Shown here in pieces: positions 61,801 to 64,000 of a stretch of DNA of 64,000 nucleotides. The notes under the pieces are model-generated. The model was not told the DNA's origin. It saw nothing but the letters and a program-made list of their open reading frames with translations, and ran no database searches. This DNA comes from Phalacrocorax aristotelis (taxonomy: Eukaryota; Chordata; Aves; Suliformes; Phalacrocoracidae), in the NCBI RefSeq assembly GCF_949628215.1, contig NC_134280.1, forward strand, positions 10,365,795-10,429,794, written 5' to 3'. The first letter of the stretch is position 1. Each line of letters begins with the position of its first letter. The position numbers and the translations under genes were made by a program.

Positions 61801-64000
61801 GGAACCATGTGAATTGTTAAAACTTTCTTATCATCCATTTGTTGTCAGTATCTTCACTGGCATTGAGAAATCAACTACAAGAAGGTATCAAATGATTACC
61901 TACGCCACCTCTAACAATCAATTTTTTTTCTCTCAGTTGAGCTAAGCTTAGCTTTTTCATTCACAAACTCTTGTTTTTCTCCATTAGCTGTAACTGCCAC
62001 CCCCCGCTGATCCAGACACCTACACCTCAGAGTGAAATGTCACTTGTGAACCTTCTCACAATATGCCAGTGGCCAAACTGCCAGCGCACAAACACAGCGC
62101 AAGTGACGTGAGCTGCCACTGCTTTCAGCAAATATCAGAGATGCTGAAATTACTCTCCCAAAATAATGAGTCATCTGACATGACAGATCCCATTTACTTC
62201 CCTCTCCCTTATCTGTACATGAGGCAGCTGCAAGTTTTGATTCCATCTGAGCATATAGTAAGAGAGTCCAGAATGATTTTATGGACTTCAAAGACTTAAC
62301 AGTTCAACTGCAAGAGCCTGAAGTAAGTCACAGCAGAGCTCCGAGTCTGCTTTCAATCCTTGCACCTGCTGTGCTGTTACCCATTTCTGTGTGCATAATG
62401 GAGGGCAAGACAGGGACCAAAACACTGAACTCCTGGATAGTTTCAGTTCGGGGCCGTTGCTTGCTGCAGCAATTAAAATAACGTCATTCTTCAAAAGAAG
62501 AAAGAAATGTAGTTATCTTCAAGCTCATTCTCAGTAGTCAGAACTGCACTGTTCTAATGTATTTTCATAATCTCAGTTTGACACTGAGTCACTCATGTCA
62601 ACAGCCTTCACAACAGAAAAATGACCCATACATACAACCACCAATACCACTATTCTTTCTGCTGCCATTTTGTCCTCTCTGGAAATAGGAAGTCAAGCAA
62701 ATAGAAATAATTCATTACAAAAAAGGGCAATGAACTAGCCACCTATTCGAACACAGAAGTCTATAGTAAACATCATATACTTTTATAGCGGAGTTTAGTA
62801 GTGCGAAAGAGCTCTATTACCGCCTGAGTTTTTCTGTACTGTTCTATACTGTTCTGTTTTTCTATACACACGTTTATCATGTTTTGTACTTGAAGTTTCT
62901 ATTTAGCTCTTGAGATGAAACAGCCCAATACCTGGAGAGAGTGCATTCTCAGTACACATTCTAGTATATATTGGTTTATAGACTACCGTACTTCTATTTA
63001 AACTCAAAGAACAGCTATAATCCACTACCAAGAATTTTCTGGCTTTATAGAGATAAGAATTTCAAAGCCCCTTTACGGGACTTTGAAAACATGAGTATGC
63101 TTGCATATGAAAATAAAAGAGTAAAACAACACAATAGCTACAAGTTAGTAACTACCCTTATCAAGAAGCCCTTAGGCCTATCCCTGTTGCATGCAAATAC
63201 ACCTGTGGACAGCTTTACTTGCAGCCACTGTTGGACCTCTTAACACAAGTCCACTGAGGCCGTGCTTTTACAAAACAGCCCCCAAATGTTACCAGAAGCA
63301 GTATTGTCTTCTCTGAATGAGCACTGGGGCTCTGCTCACACCCAAACCCCTTTTCACTTGCTATGTGGACACACCACGCTCATCGGCAACACTGAGTCTT
63401 TTTAAAATCAGGTTAAAACCAACAAAACCAATAAAAAAAACCACCGGAGTGGCTTCAGCAAGGTGTCAGACGAGCGCTGCAACTGGGACAAGGGAAGCTA
63501 GTGGCTGGGACTCTGAGGTGTTGCTGACCCTCTTCAGCAGCAAAAAGCAGCTTCCACCAGCTCCAGCTGCCTGAGAAACTGCCTGAGACATAGGTCTGCC
63601 TGCACCCATGCAATCCAAATGGAAGCATTCTCACGGACTTCAGTAACATACAGCTGTTTCAGGCATCTACATCATTACACTGCCAATAACAAAGTTTAAG
63701 GGTATAAGCTTCCCATCTGGAGAGCAGTGTTACCTTTGTTCTACTCTATTAGTTAACATCTCAGTGGTGAGCAGTTTCTTATGAATGTGAAAATAAGTAA
63801 TGCTTGTTAGTTGCTTGCTTAATTTGCACCTCACGTAATGGATTTCTCCATGCACAGTTATTATCCAAGAGGCTTTTCTGAAGTAATTCCCAGGTTCTAG
63901 CAAAGCAAGTAAGAAGAGGCTCAGACCTTCATCCGATTCTGTTTGATGCCTTCTACAATCTGCTCCATCTGCCGTAAAAACTGCTCACGAGAACCAGAAG
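58763..64000 (-). CDS. CCDC93: CCDC93, coiled-coil domain protein 93 (3' part, three exons in window)
   Basis: Subunit of the CCC complex (COMMD proteins, CCDC22, CCDC93), which joins retriever in the Commander assembly and with WASH returns membrane cargo from endosomes to the cell surface. Coding exons on the minus strand, in transcript order: 63927-64000 (continuing past the window edge), 60016-60129 and 58763-58816. They join in frame as [20 protein letters not shown]..., then [20 protein letters not shown]... with [16 protein letters not shown], then [17 protein letters not shown] and a stop. This is the charged C-terminal coiled coil with its typical end. Splice sites are GT-AG. The N-terminal part and promoter lie beyond 64000. 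The gene is convergent with HTR5B. Confidence 0.96.
58817..60015 (-). other. CCDC93: CCDC93 last intron
   Basis: About 1.2 kb of AT-rich intron. Nothing else is recognised in it. Confidence 0.7.
60016..60129 (-). CDS. CCDC93: CCDC93 penultimate coding exon
   Basis: 114 bp, 38 codons, phase 0 at both ends. Acceptor ACCAACAG, donor GTAAGAAC. Encodes a highly charged heptad-rich coiled coil beginning [14 protein letters not shown]. Confidence 0.95.
60130..63926 (-). other. CCDC93: CCDC93 intron
   Basis: About 3.8 kb of intron with A-rich and CA-rich low complexity (about 60299-60318 and 60456-60502). No additional coding exon is needed: the flanking exons join in frame (RMK to MEKKK). No nested gene is seen. 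Confidence 0.7.
63927..64000 (-). CDS. CCDC93: CCDC93 coding exon, cut by window end
   Basis: 24 complete codons plus two bases visible, encoding [20 protein letters not shown] and then NRMK. Donor AAG|GTCTGA at 63921-63926. The exon continues beyond the window. Confidence 0.93.

Overview
This window is vertebrate nuclear DNA, almost certainly from a bird. The signs are CR1 LINE fragments with their octamer 3' tails, compact introns, CpG-island promoters, LTRs that begin TGTCATGG and end CCATGACA, and no mammalian SINEs. The gene order DDX18 - HTR5B - CCDC93 is also that of mammalian chromosome 2q14 and its mouse equivalent. The species cannot be fixed from the sequence.

Layout. 1-18.5 kb is gene-free flank: a long 5'-truncated CR1 on the minus strand (about 1.57-3.82 kb), two neighbouring same-strand LTRs of one avian ERV family (10.15-10.74 and 11.09-11.69 kb), and a short plus-strand CR1 tail (13.87-14.25 kb). 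A CpG island at about 18.56-19.62 kb opens DDX18, which runs on the plus strand to 30.2 kb. All 14 coding exons can be placed with consistent phases, giving a protein of about 640 residues. Then comes about 9 kb of single-copy intergenic DNA. A second CpG island at about 39.25-40.65 kb holds exon 1 of an intact serotonin receptor gene, HTR5B (two exons, 8.9 kb intron, about 371 aa), ending at 49.88 kb. The last gene is CCDC93 on the minus strand, of which only the three 3'-most coding exons (58.76 kb to beyond 64 kb) and a 3' UTR of about 1.1 kb lie in the window. HTR5B and CCDC93 are tail to tail.

The genes do not form one pathway. DDX18 is a nucleolar ribosome-biogenesis helicase, HTR5B is a plasma-membrane aminergic GPCR, and CCDC93 is part of the endosomal CCC/Commander recycling complex. 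What links them is ancient synteny.

The observations most worth following are: (1) an orphan CpG-rich, 117-bp exon-like block between HTR5B and CCDC93 with good splice sites that reads like TM3-DRY-ICL2 of a rhodopsin-class GPCR and may be a relic of a lost receptor gene; (2) an open, full-length HTR5B, a gene that is a pseudogene in humans; (3) a perfect 25-bp-arm hairpin in the HTR5B intron; (4) the E-box just upstream of the DDX18 start, fitting its known regulation by MYC. I see no bacterial-type system, CRISPR array, or tRNA or rRNA gene.
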